Below the pieces are notes generated by a model, which was given only the letters and a program-made list of their open reading frames with translations, ran no database searches and was not told the origin of the DNA. A program made the translations under genes and the position numbers. From contig OZ038378.1 in assembly GCA_964036045.1 (NCBI GenBank), positions 145,913,767 to 145,977,766 on the forward strand: DNA of 64,000 nt. The letters are read 5' to 3'. This document shows positions 43,940 through 54,611 of this stretch, in pieces. How positions within the stretch are numbered: position 1 is the stretch's first letter; each line of letters begins with the position of its first letter. Source of the stretch: Eutreptiella sp. 'Long Island Sound 2002'. Taxonomy: Eukaryota; Euglenozoa; Euglenophyceae; Eutreptiales; Eutreptiaceae.

Positions 43940-45478
43940 ATGGACCAGCCTGCTGAATGGCCACCGGAGCACTTGCTGGAGCCAGCAAGAATGAAGTATG
44001 GCCTAATGCTGGCCACAGGACAATTGGGGTGGGAGGCCACACCGGAGGTCGCCGGGCGCCTATGGCGACGGTTGAGGGACCGCATGGCCTCGTGTGACCT
44101 TGATGTGGTGAATCTGCATGGTTGCAGGGCATTGTGCCGGTTCATGTACACCGAGCATGGGTTTGCCAAGCCCACCATGCATGATGGGGGGAGCCTCGTG
44201 CACTACCGGGTTGTTGCCACAGACCTGTGGGAACGACTTGCGAAACGGAACACTGGCCGGCCAGGCAGTCGTAAGGCCGGTGCTATTGCCGGGTGGCCGT
44301 CAAGTGTGAAGACACCAGAGCAAAGGGACGTTTGGTGTGAACTGGTGCGTGCCCTCCCTCTGGTCGACGAGTGGCCGTTCTGGACTGGGGACGTGGCGTA
44401 TCCCACCCCTACCATGGGTTACTTCTATGACAAGGCTATTCGCCATGTGACGCCTGGCCCATATCTGTGGCCCCAAGCGACAAGTGGGCCCAAACCACTG
44501 GTGAGCGACCTGTTGCCAAGCCCCAAGGCGCGCGCTAGCGGTCGGCGCAACTCGTTGCTGCCTGAGGCTGCGGTCCCACGTGCGTGTGTCACTGTCACCC
44601 AGACACGGCAAGAGCGCTTTGACCAGGCGTTGCTGCAAGCCGCCCATGGGGCAGCCCGCTGCCTCACGATTGCATGCCAAGGGCTGCAAGAGCAGCGCCG
44701 AGAACCATTGACTGAGGACAGCCTGGTGGCAGCATACACACCGGGCCGCCACTTCGCGAACAGCATGCGGGTGCCTATGCAAGACTGCAACGAGCTCTTG
44801 CTGCGTTGCAGCCCCTTTAGCCCAGAGGTGCCGGACAGTCATCCCGGTCGTCTGCATGCAGCCGTACGGGTTATGGACAACGCATGGAGGGATGATGCAG
44901 GGCTTGAGATGCTGCAGGTACTAGTGGAGGAGATGGAGGCGGCCGGTGTACAGCCAGCATACACCCAACGATTAAGTCCAGGAGGGCACCCCCGAGGTGA
45001 CCCAAGTGACTCCACGTCCTCTGCCGTAGCGCAGGGGGTTGGAGCGGCGGTGCGCATGGAGGAGATGGAGGCGGCCGGTGTACAGCGACCATGCACCCAA
45101 CCTTTAAGTCAAGAAGGGCACCCCCGAGGTGACCCAAGTGACTCCACGTCCTCTGCCGTAGCGCAGGAGGTTGGAGCGGCGGTGCGCATGGAGGAGATGG
45201 AGGCGGCCGGTGTACAGCGACCATGCACCCAACCTTTAGGTCAAGAAGGGCACCCCCGAGGTGACCCAAGTGACTCCACGTCCTCTGCCGTAGCGCAGGA
45301 GGGTGGAGCGGCGGTGCGCATGGCAAGAGACCCCTCAGGCGATGAGTCTGTGACTCCCACTTCGTCCTCCCTGGCACAAGGGCGTGGTCCCCCGGCAGGT
45401 GCACTTAGGGTGGAGACTGGTGAGGTGTTAAGTCCACCTGCCCCCCCCCCCAGGTGGTGCGAACGCGGCATGTGTTGA
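43940..45478 (+). CDS. N-terminal part of the OTU-domain protein (frame broken in a poly-C run)
   Basis: ATG 43940. Residues 1-330 form an unrecognised folded region with several Trp/Tyr motifs (WPFWTGDVAYPTPTMGYFYD). Then a 44-residue tandem repeat (132 bp, about three units at 44928-45316, MEEMEAAGVQRP...GDPSDSTSSAVAQ). The frame ends at TGA 45476-45478 just after an 11-C run (45441-45451). Shifting by one base in that run continues into the frame of the following OTU ORF with no other break except one TAG. The two are therefore very probably one gene with a homopolymer indel. Confidence 0.6.
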   Translation: MDQPAEWPPEHLLEPARMKYGLMLATGQLGWEATPEVAGRLWRRLRDRMASCDLDVVNLHGCRALCRFMYTEHGFAKPTMHDGGSLVHYRVVATDLWERLAKRNTGRPGSRKAGAIAGWPSSVKTPEQRDVWCELVRALPLVDEWPFWTGDVAYPTPTMGYFYDKAIRHVTPGPYLWPQATSGPKPLVSDLLPSPKARASGRRNSLLPEAAVPRACVTVTQTRQERFDQALLQAAHGAARCLTIACQGLQEQRREPLTEDSLVAAYTPGRHFANSMRVPMQDCNELLLRCSPFSPEVPDSHPGRLHAAVRVMDNAWRDDAGLEMLQVLVEEMEAAGVQPAYTQRLSPGGHPRGDPSDSTSSAVAQGVGAAVRMEEMEAAGVQRPCTQPLSQEGHPRGDPSDSTSSAVAQEVGAAVRMEEMEAAGVQRPCTQPLGQEGHPRGDPSDSTSSAVAQEGGAAVRMARDPSGDESVTPTSSSLAQGRGPPAGALRVETGEVLSPPAPPPRWCERGMC

Positions 45479-45479
45479 A

Positions 45480-47138
45480 CGTGGAACACCGGACCCCTGG
45501 TCCCAGGTCTGCCCCGCCGGTGAGTCACACTCCCCGGCCCCCCACCCCGTGTGTCTGACACCGGCGGCTAGTGATGGAGGGGTGGCGAGTTCCTTGGAGG
45601 AGTCTCCTGTACCACTTGCACAGAAACCCAAGGAGCCAGCTGTTGTGGACTGTAGTCCTTCTAGCCCAGGCACTGTGGCGACAGTGAAGGCCTGCAGTTA
45701 GTCTAGTGCGGATTCAGGGTACGCCCCGGTTGAACACCCTAGTTCATTGGCGACAGTGAGGGCTTGCAGTCAGTCCAGTGCAGAGTCAGCGACCACCCCG
45801 GTTGCACACCCCAGTTCTGTGGGACAGAGCCCGCGGAGCAAGAAGCGCCCAGGGGTTCCCCCACCAAGTAATGGGGCTGCCGTGAAACGTGGCAAGAAAG
45901 AGCAAGGCACAAAGACAGCTCCGATAGATCCAGATGCTATGGCATTGGACCACGTGGACAAAAAGCCGAGCAAGGCCGAGGTTGGCAGAGTCCTACCAAC
46001 GGCAAGGTCCTTGAAGCTTCGCATTCTTCCCGACCAATACGTTGCCGGGGCATGTTTCTACTATGCCGTGGCTCAAAGCCTGCATGCTATCACCAGCAAC
46101 ACCCCGTTGGACGGCGCATCGCTGCGGGCAAGGGCCATCGCCGTGTTTCGCGACATGTGTGGGCTTTCAATTCAAGAGTCTTCACTATCTGTGAACCGGG
46201 ATCTTGAGAAGGACACATGGCGTGGCCGGCCCCAAGGGGGAATGGCTGACCACTTTGCTGCCTTGGCGAAGCACGTGGACGGTAGTGTGGTGTTGCTGCG
46301 ATCAGACAGGTACAGCATTGTGACGTCAGGGTTTGGGATTGACAGCGCGTTGACATCCGCTACTGTTTGGGTGCCTGGACGGGAGCATCCGCTGCACTAC
46401 CATGACTGTGGGGATATGGAGGAGCAGTGCCACCGGGCGACGGTGGTGGTTATTGCCGAGGCGGAACGAGATGGTGTCAAAGGAGGTGGTCATTTCCGGG
46501 GTGCAGTCTTTGACCATTCGCTGCAGGTAGCCCCCTTTTGCATGTTGCACGGGATGATGGGCATCTTGGCATACAAGCGTGGGCCGGTTGGGGGGGTTAG
46601 AGCGTGGCATTTGCAACTAGGGGTTGGTGGTATGAAGGGCCACACCAATGCAACAGACTGCCGCCGCACTCGTCTAGTGCAACAGACACGCAACTACAAG
46701 CCACTAGTGACCCTGGTGAACAAGATGGCAAGGCAGATGTTGCCTGATTGGTTCACATGGACCACCATGCAATTGTCTTGCAATGTGCTCACCAAACCGC
46801 ATCAGCATGTGCATGACGCGTCCCCTTGGTCGGCAGTGTTTTCCACCGGCCAGCACACACGGGGACACATATGGGTGGAGGTAGGTGGTGTATGTAATGG
46901 TCGGGGTGGACGGAGATGTAGTATGGAATGCTTGGATGGTGTTACACGGGTTGGCGCCACGTACGATGTATGCCAGCAACCGGTTCTCGTGCGTACGGGT
47001 GCATGGCATGGCACTTGTTCTTGGCACGGGGAGAGGAGGTTGGTGGTGTTGTATTCCCGTGGTGACTGGTGGACACTCCCGCCGCGGGACAGTGCATTCC
47101 TCGATGAGACCGCTTTCCGCTTACATGCAGGTGCATAG
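45480..47138 (+). CDS. OTU-like cysteine protease plus 2OG-Fe(II)-oxygenase-like domain
   Basis: This is the continuation of the preceding ORF (frame of ATG 45940). A linker repeat (ATVKACSxSSADSG, ATVRACSQSSAESA) precedes a basic region (KRGKK). The OTU-like domain follows: AGACFYYAVAQSLH (Cys codon 46053), LRARAIAVFRDM, ALAKHVDGSVVLL and a late GGGHFRGAVF (His codon 46491), matching the Cys/His layout of OTU deubiquitinases. After it comes LPDWFTWTTMQLSCNVLTKP, HQHVHD (46800) and TGAWHGTCSWHGERRLVVLY, resembling the TET/JBP-like oxygenase domains of mobile elements; the usual HxD is HQH here, so metal binding may be altered. The ORF ends at TAG 47136, overlapping the next ORF. Confidence 0.6.
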
Positions 47139-50100
47139 TGGGCCACTTGGTGGAGCACCGCGGCGACCATGGGGAATGGAGAATCCACATGGGTACAACT
47201 GGTGTTGGTTGGGTACCACGCTGCAGTGTCTGTTGGTGGCGTCGGGTGGACATGCAGGACACGCAGGACACGCAGGATGCCTGGACGAGGAGGGTGTCTG
47301 GGGACCATTGTGGCAGGGTGTTGTGGCACATGGAGGAGGTGGTGCATACAATCCACAGGACATTGCTGAGAGGCTGGCAATGGAGGATGCCATGTGTGAG
47401 ACGGTGTGCCGATGCAGCGGGCGATGCAAGTGCAAAGCCCCTGCGCCAAAATTCCAATGGATGCGGCAGGCGGAGATGCCCGAGTGTTGGAAGTACATGG
47501 TACCCAAGCTCACGGCCGCTGGGGTGGTTGCTCTGTCATGTTGTTTGTCGTACGAGCAGTTCTGGCAATACTGTGGTGCCTGTGGGGTGAAGGTTCTGCG
47601 GGAGGGGGGGGAGACAGCCATGCCAGCGCAGATATTGCATGTGACGAACCAGGGACAGAGTGTGCGCCAGCGTGTGAAGGAGGGAATGAAGGGGAGACCG
47701 GTTGGGTTACCTGACAACCCCCCCCCGTGTCCGTGTGGGGGTGACCTGAGGGAGGCACCAATGTATACATCGGTGGTATACAACGAGGTCGTGGGGTTAC
47801 ATGTCCACAACCAGCAGGAGTACAAGTTGGTTGTGGACCATGAGTTTCTCGATTGCCTGGGGTGGCAATGGTCCTTGCATGCCATGGTGTTGCACATTGG
47901 ATCGACGAGGGAGGAGGGTCACTTTGTGGTGCATGTCGTTTTCAACGACAGGTGGTGGTTGTGTAACGACACCACGGTGAAGGCCATCAGTCCCCCCCCC
48001 GACCCGCGAAAGGCGACGTTTCTGCTATACAAGCGGAAACAGACAGATTTGGTTGTACCAGACATGTCGCAGCGTGCCTCCCAACGGACAGGACCGCCGG
48101 CCCCTGGTCAGACACGGGATGCCCGGAGCGTACCTGCTGACACCTCGGTGCCAGCCATGGCGCTGGCACCAGGTGCGCCCCCCCCCACCCCTCCTTCAAC
48201 ACAGGGTGCATCAAGGGTGGGGTACATCAGGAACAGGCCTATGCATGCCCAGAGCGTGCCTATGGACGCCTCTGTGCCAGCCATGGCGCTGGCACAAGGC
48301 GCACCCCCCCCTTCCCCAACTGCTTCAAGGGTAGGGGACATGAGTACGCATGCCCAGAGCATGCCTAATGAGATGTGTGTGGCTGCCTCGGCGCCGCTAC
48401 AGACGTCCTCAGAATTTGTTGAGGCAGTGGCACAGTTGCTGCAGAAGCGCAAGGTGCGAGTGGCAAGGCATCTGAGAGTGCGTGTTGAAGCACACCAGAT
48501 GCAACTGAGAGCACGGCATGCAAAAGAGTGGGATGCGCGGCATGCAGAGCATGGCATGTCACAATCCTCCGTGGCACAATCAGTCGAGCAAGACAGGTTG
48601 AGGTCTGTTGCATTGGCCGCATCGGGGAAGGACGCATTGTGCGTGTTGATGCAGGCCACTCCCATGCAACTGGACAGTGGTCCAAAGACACTACAAATGT
48701 TTGTAGCCGCCCATTGGCAGTATCAGTTCACGACAAGTGGGGGTGTTGAGTGTGTGTGTTGTGCGTGGGCAAATGTGTGTGGCATTCCTGGGGTGGCGCG
48801 TCCCCCTAAGAAAAGTGAAGCCCTGGTATTGGGAACATATGTTGTAGGGATGCGCATGAAGACCTCCGGCCCAAAAACGTGGCGGAAGGAGGTGTTGGAA
48901 AGCCACTTGGGGTTATCACGTGGCACAACATCAAACCGAAAGAATCTGCATAGGCCAGGGCACCACCACCGATTAGCTGAGGACAGTTTCAAGCTGCATT
49001 GTGCAGAGCGGTATCGCGCATTGTGCCCCACTGCTGCTGCCACAGCTGTGGTGGTGGGAGCGACCGTTGTGTTCGTCAGGGGGGAAGCCATGGACATTGG
49101 TGTGGCAGTGTCGGATGTTGAGGCCGCCATTCTGTCACGGTTGGTTGAGGTGTATATAGGGTTACGCATGTGCACTTCCATCCGTGCTATAAGTGAGCGC
49201 ATCCTTCTGCACTGTTCTCTGACATCCGCCCCTGGGCACCATGCATCACGGCGGTGGATAGTTGAGAAGGCTATTGCCGCAATGCATGATGCCATGCAGG
49301 ATGAGGTAACGCACGCCCTATTCCTGGCAACGTTCATTGCAGTGTTGCATGACGGCTCGGATAGGCAGAGGCATCGCATCAATGAGTATGCCATTCTGCT
49401 CATTTTCCCGGGGACTGGCCCTGGGGGCATGTGTGAGGTGTTCCTTGGTGTGGTGGATGTGGCCTGTGGTGATGCGCATGAGGTTGCAACGCAGCTAGAA
49501 TGCGTCCTGATGTCCTGGATTCCTGACCGTGATTGGTGGGCAAAGAGGGTAGTGACCTTTGCAGTGGACGGGGCTTCTATCCTTGGTGTGCGGGGTGCCA
49601 GTGCGCGGCAGGTTGTTGATGTCTCACACATTGAGAGCAATGTGTTTGCCTTGATTGGGAAGTGGTTAGTGTTGATGACACCCTTGGGTGAGCCGTGCCA
49701 TGTGTTGCAGCGCAAGTTGGGTCTTGCATTGGAGGCTGCTGGCCCAACCCATGTTGATTACTTGGCGGCCGTCAATCGGCAACGAGGCTTGTACAATGGG
49801 GCACGGCAGTGGAAGGAGTTGCAAAAGTGTGTGCAAAGGCATGTGCAGGATAAACGTAGTGGCTTGCAGCTCATCCCCACAAGTCATCGCATCAGGTGGT
49901 CACAGGTGCATGCACGGCGCAACACTGCTTTTTTGGCCAATGTCCCTTGGGTGGCACGACACTTGGATTCCAAGGTTGCGCATTCTACCAAGGAGGAGGA
50001 TGTGTGGGAGGACTGCCATGATGCCAGTTTGCTTGCATGGGGGGTGGTCTACGGGGACATCCTGCATGGCATGCGGTGTTTTAACAGTGTGGCACAACTA

Positions 50101-50308
50101 CGTGCGCCCACTGGTGCACACTTAGCCACTGCAACGGGTATGCTAGAAGCCCGGTTGCAGAGGGTGGCTCGCGAGGAGGGTCCAGGGTGGTTGCAATTCA
50201 AGGAGCAGACTGTAGCTGGTGCGTGGCGTGGTGTGCAGTTGGTCCAGTTTAATTCAGGTGGGCAGAAGTGTGCAACAACCCCTCCTTTTCCAGGCGTTCA
50301 GGCGCGTG
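47125..50308 (+). CDS. USP-type deubiquitinase domain fused to a hAT-like transposase (3' partial)
   Basis: ATG 47125 (alternative 47104), overlapping the OTU ORF by 14 nt in the +1 frame. Residues about 20-315 are a USP/UCH-like domain: ENPHGYNWCWLGTTLQCLL (Cys box, Cys27, codon 47203), two CxC/CPCG metal-binding-like clusters, HFVVHVVFNDRWWLCND (His box, His266) and KATFLLYKR. A Pro/Ala linker (SVPAMALAPGAPP) follows. Then a BED/TTF-like finger region (VECVCCAW..) and an RNase-H-fold transposase of the ZNF862/KIAA1586 hAT-like type: LHDGSD (Asp743, codon 49351), VTFAVDGASILGVRG (Asp815) and PCHVLQRKLGLALEAA. The sequence enters the N gap before the dimerisation region. It has no internal stop over more than 1000 codons. 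Confidence 0.75.
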
Positions 50309-50508
50309 NNNNNNNNNNNNNNNNNNNNNNNNNNNNNNNNNNNNNNNNNNNNNNNNNNNNNNNNNNNNNNNNNNNNNNNNNNNNNNNNNNNNNNNNNNNN
50401 NNNNNNNNNNNNNNNNNNNNNNNNNNNNNNNNNNNNNNNNNNNNNNNNNNNNNNNNNNNNNNNNNNNNNNNNNNNNNNNNNNNNNNNNNNNNNNNNNNNN
50501 NNNNNNNN
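50309..50508. other. Assembly gap (200 N)
   Basis: The run of 200 N is probably of arbitrary length. The sequence on the right belongs to a segmental duplication (also at 58706), so apparent reading frames crossing the gap are not real. Confidence 1.
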
Positions 50509-51891
50509 ATTCATCCCTTCGGGGGTTCCCATGGTGCTGCTGCACTATTCCTTCCATTCCACTATGCTGTCCCCAATGGTCCCAGGTTTGAAAATCTTGC
50601 ATTGCCAATTGAGTGTCAAACCGGATGCCGTGGCCCGTCAACACACAGCTGACAGAGAGGAACAGCCCGCCATTATGGGTCGCAAAGCTTAAAGGGTCAC
50701 ACCTGCAGGTAAAGTGAATTGGAATTGAATAAATCCTGGGTTGAACGGGCCGTTGATGCGCCGGCACATGATCGGTGATTTGGGCATGGTCTCACGGCCT
50801 TTCTTTGAGAGGCAAGGCAGCCGAAGTGTCTGGTACCAGGTTTAATTTGTGCGATGTAAGCTATCCGGAGCTTTGTGCTTGCTGCGGGCTGCGCGGATTT
50901 TTTCACCCGTGTATCAGATTTTTTCACTCTGCATCTTCCACAATGCCACAGAAATCCACGACTTGTTGGTTGGTGCCCGATTCTTGCTGGTTCTGCTGCC
51001 ATTTATTCTTGGGTAGAGGTCAGGATGGTGGATCCATGCAGCCTTGTGCACCCAGACTGTATAGGTCCGGTGGGGAGAGGACACTGGCTCCAGTGCAGTC
51101 CCTACTGCGGAGCTTCCATCCATACCCTAGCACAGGGGTTCCAAAGCGGATTACCATTGGAGCCCTAAGGACTGTAATTGGAGCTCTGTTTCCACCGCTT
51201 CTTGCACAACCACAGTGACCACCGTATGTACGATCACAGCCACAACCACCTTTTCCGTCAGTGAAAAAGACGGGGAGGGCCAAAAAGGAGGGTTTCCACT
51301 GTGATCCACTGTGCTTGTCTTTTTCACTGACGGACACGGGGGGGGGGGGAGGCGCAAAAGTATGAGTGGTTCTCATTTTTGGCCAGTGTCTAGTGGTTTT
51401 CACAAGGTGGGTCTTATTTTGGGGCTGGTGGTTTTCGGTACTACATTTTTGGAGCCTTCAAATCGGCCTTCTGTGCTGGGAGCACCCTCTTGCTCGGGGG
51501 TGGTACTGCTGTCAAGGGGGGAGGTACGGCACGCGGTGCGATGCGCGGTGCGCGGTCTTTTGGGTAGTGCGGCTGACTCTTTCCCCATAATTCCCCCTTG
51601 TGCTTTTTCTCAGCACCTCACCGGCCCTGTAGCACTCCCCCCTCTGGTGAGCTCGTGAGGTGCTCAAAGTGGCTGCATGCTTGCCCTGCTCTTTGGTGTT
51701 GGGCCATGCTAGAGAGCGGATCCTTCTCCTTTCATCATCAACCAACGGCCCCCTCCGTCAGGGGGTGTGGGCGGCTACCACCACCATGCAATTGGTGAGG
51801 AAGATGGAGTGGAGGCCTCCGTTGTTGCATGCTTACCCCTTAGGCCACCGCGTCCTTGACAACCTGAAAAATCACTGAAATCGCCTCGAAG

Positions 51892-52140
51892 AGGGTTGTT
51901 AGAGCAAGCGCAGGTGCGTACGCCATATACCCCCCCCCCCTTTTTGGGGGTCATTCGCGTACGATACCCCAAGGTATGGTACCGGATGTCCACCCCTTGT
52001 AAAATCATCATTTTAGGAGAGAAAATGATCCCCCAATGAATTTTTTGTTTTGAACCCCTTTAGCCCCCCGTACCCGGGTACCCCTTTTTTGGGGGGTGGG
52101 GGTGGGGGTGGGGGGGGGTGTCGGGGGGGGGGGGGGGTTC
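51892..52140 (+). mobile_element. Helentron-like 5' end, copy D (diverged)
   Basis: It starts CGCCTCGAAGAGGGTTGTTA after GAAAT and follows copy A (ATATACCCCCC, TCATTCGCGTA, CCCCTTGTAAAATCATCATT). The uninterrupted site is seen in the duplicate at about 60080. No matching 3' end was found. Confidence 0.65.
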
Positions 52141-52321
52141 AAAACTTCTTTGCGTAATCTGGGTGCTGTGTGTGGATTTGGACCAGGTCCGCGGCAACTC
52201 TTTTCTTGTACATGGACCCTCCAACCCATGGCGGAGGTCCCAGGTCCGAACTCTAGGTACCCCCAGTCGCCCCCCCCTATGGGCCCTTGCTAGTGAGGAC
52301 TTAGCCGTTTTCACGCTGGAT

Positions 52322-52915
52322 AAGGCTGTTTAGTGACACCTGCAAGATTTCCGAAATTCGACTTTTTCCGAAACCCTTCTGTCGCCCTTGGAATGGGTTT
52401 GGGTGATGATTTAGTGACAATATGGTTACTTGACCACCCATGGGGACCCACGTAGTGGCTGCCAAGCCCATATAGCCCGAGCCATGGTCCCCCCAAAAGC
52501 CCCGAAATTGCCGTTGTGTAGGCTGTTTAGTGACACCTGCAAGATTTCCGAAATTCGCCTTTTCCGAAACCCTTCTGTTGCCCCTGGGATGGGTTTGGGT
52601 GATGGTTTAGTGACAATATGGTCACTTGACCACCATGGGGACCCACGAAGTGGCTGCCAAACCCATATAGCCCGAGCCATGGCGCCCCCAAAAGCCCCGA
52701 AATTGCCGTTGTGTAGGCTGTTTAGTGACACCTGCAAGATTTCCGAAATTCGCCTTTTTCCGAAACCCTTCTGTGGCCCCTGGGATGGGTTTGGGTGATG
52801 GTTTAGTGACAATACGGGTACTTGAGCACCCATGGGGACCCACGTTGTGGCCGCTAGGCCTATGTAGCCCGTGCCATGGGCCCCCCAACAGCTTCAAAAT
52901 TGCTGTTTGTAGGTG
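52322..52915 (+). repeat. 197-bp tandem repeat, three units
   Basis: Units start near 52325, 52521 and 52718 and contain GTGACACCTGCAAGATTTCC, CCGAAACCCTTCTGT and GGTTTAGTGACAATATGG. It lies inside the sequence present only in copy 1 of the segmental duplication, so it arrived with, or after, the Helentron-like insertion. Confidence 0.9.
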
Positions 52916-53703
52916 GTTGAATGGCATTTGGTGTGAGCACAAACTGCCTAAGCAGTTTTCAACCCTCTACAAGTCAAAAATGGAAAATTTTGCAAAACAT
53001 TTTTTGGATATTGTGACCACTTACAATGATGAAAGATGCTATGTAAAGCATGTTTTAACCCCCCTTTTATGTGTTTTTCACCCTATTTGGGTGTTGTGGG
53101 GGGGGGGGTGTTGGGGGTGGGGTGGCTCCCAAGGGGTCCATGAGGCACCACATCCCTCTTCAATGGAGGCTCGACCAGCATTCATCCACTTTCTGCCCCC
53201 CCCCCCCCCCCAATGCTGGGGCAACCGGCTTTCAAGTGCGGGGGGTGGGGGGGGGGGCGTCGGTAGAGCCCCTGGCTAGGCCCCCCCCCCGCAAAAAAAA
53301 GGGGGCTCAATTGACGGGACTCCCCAAAACCAACAATAGACAGGGGGGGTCCCCCAGAGGGGGGGTGTTCCAGGGGCCACCTGGAGGATGGGCATGGGGT
53401 TGGAAGAGGAGGGGGAGACTTATTTGGGGTGAATATCGGGAGGGAGGGAGGGAGGGGGGAGGGGGAAGTGGGGGGAGGCAGGGGGGAGGGGAAGGGAGGG
53501 GGTGGATCGAGGGCGGGAGGGGAGGCGGGGCGCGGCCGCGGCGGGGGACGGGCGGGGCTGGAGGAAGGGCGCGGGGGGGGGGGGGGGAGGATTGTTGCAG
53601 TTGGCAAACGTTGACAAAACTGTTTTTCTGGCGCAGTTGGTCCCAATGGAAATAATGGTCCGTGTGAATGGAGCCCTTTTCCCTGCCCCCTCCCCCCATA
53701 CAT

Positions 53704-53833
53704 AGCAACCACCTGGTGTGGTACAGAACTGGTCTACGCTGCAGTGCAGCAAGCATGACATTGAACAATGTGGTTATGACCATGCGCCTGTGACGCGGGG
53801 GCGTATGCGAACCCAGTTTCCGTTGCCTCATGT
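53704..53833 (+). mobile_element. 130-bp insertion with 8-bp TSD CCATACAT
   Basis: CCATACAT flanks it (53696-53703, 53834-53841), and the other duplicate (about 60738) has the single uninterrupted site. An 8-bp duplication is typical of hAT elements, but I see no terminal inverted repeats. About 65 bp of it (AACAATGTGGTTATGACCAT...) also occurs at 25100-25165. Confidence 0.6.
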
Positions 53834-54611
53834 CCATACATTTTTCAGGGGCTCTGTTGCCCCCCCCCCCCCCCTCCCCAAGTGAAAACCTGACAACCCC
53901 TGAGCCAGTCCCAGCCCATGACCCACTCTTATGCACACTAATCCAATCCACCCACACCACCCCAACGGGCGGTTAACCCCCCTCCCACCAAGGCCCCACC
54001 GTAGGGCCTTGGTACCCTCCCTCCTCCCGTGTCCTTCCCCGCCCCTTGTCCATTCCCGGCCAAAAAGCACAGGAAATACTAGGCACCGAAGAAAATTTTT
54101 CTTTAGGTTACGCTAGAACTGGTCTTGGGGGGTGGCGGGGGGGGCGTCGCTTGGTGACCGTCCCCCGGGGGATGTGGGGGGGTGGGATAACCACCCACTG
54201 TAGAGCGTTGCCTCGGCCCCGCGGCATGGCCTTGGTAGAAGAAACACCCACTACACAGTGCAAGGCGTTGAGCCCCTGAAAAAGCAGACAGATGGCCTGA
54301 GTAGACCAGCACCGACCTCTAAGAAGTGGATCATCATGAGAAGGAGGTACGAGACGTTTGATGGTGCACACTGAGTGTCGTGGCTATCATTCAAAGGCAC
54401 CTGGATGGTGACATGGGTCACGTGGCTTTGGGGCAATCAGAGGTGGGATAGATGTAGATGTAGGGCTCCATGGGACCACAACGTGGTTCACTGGCCCCTG
54501 TGTTCCACCAAACACGGGACCACGGTGCACAAGCGACTCATACAGTGCCCTAAATGAAATGGCCAGTTGAAGGCCCTGTGGGTGTCTACATTGGGTACTT
54601 GCGTAGAATAT

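Larger units (their letters stand above)
50509..54611 (+). repeat. Segmental duplication, copy 1
   Basis: It matches 58706-62111 at an offset of 8197 bp, with about 1% base differences in the first 1.38 kb and mostly homopolymer-length differences later. Copy 1 has a 1.25-kb replacement at about 51892-53125 (a Helentron-like start and a 197-bp tandem repeat) and a 130-bp insertion at 53704-53833; copy 2 instead has a Helentron-like element at 61002 and a transposon from 62112. No gene is recognised in the shared sequence. Confidence 0.95.

Noticed and set aside
50309-50652. Transposase reading frame continuing through the N gap to 50652
   Set aside because: The sequence after the gap is the segmental duplication, which also occurs at 58706 without any transposase; the continuity is accidental.
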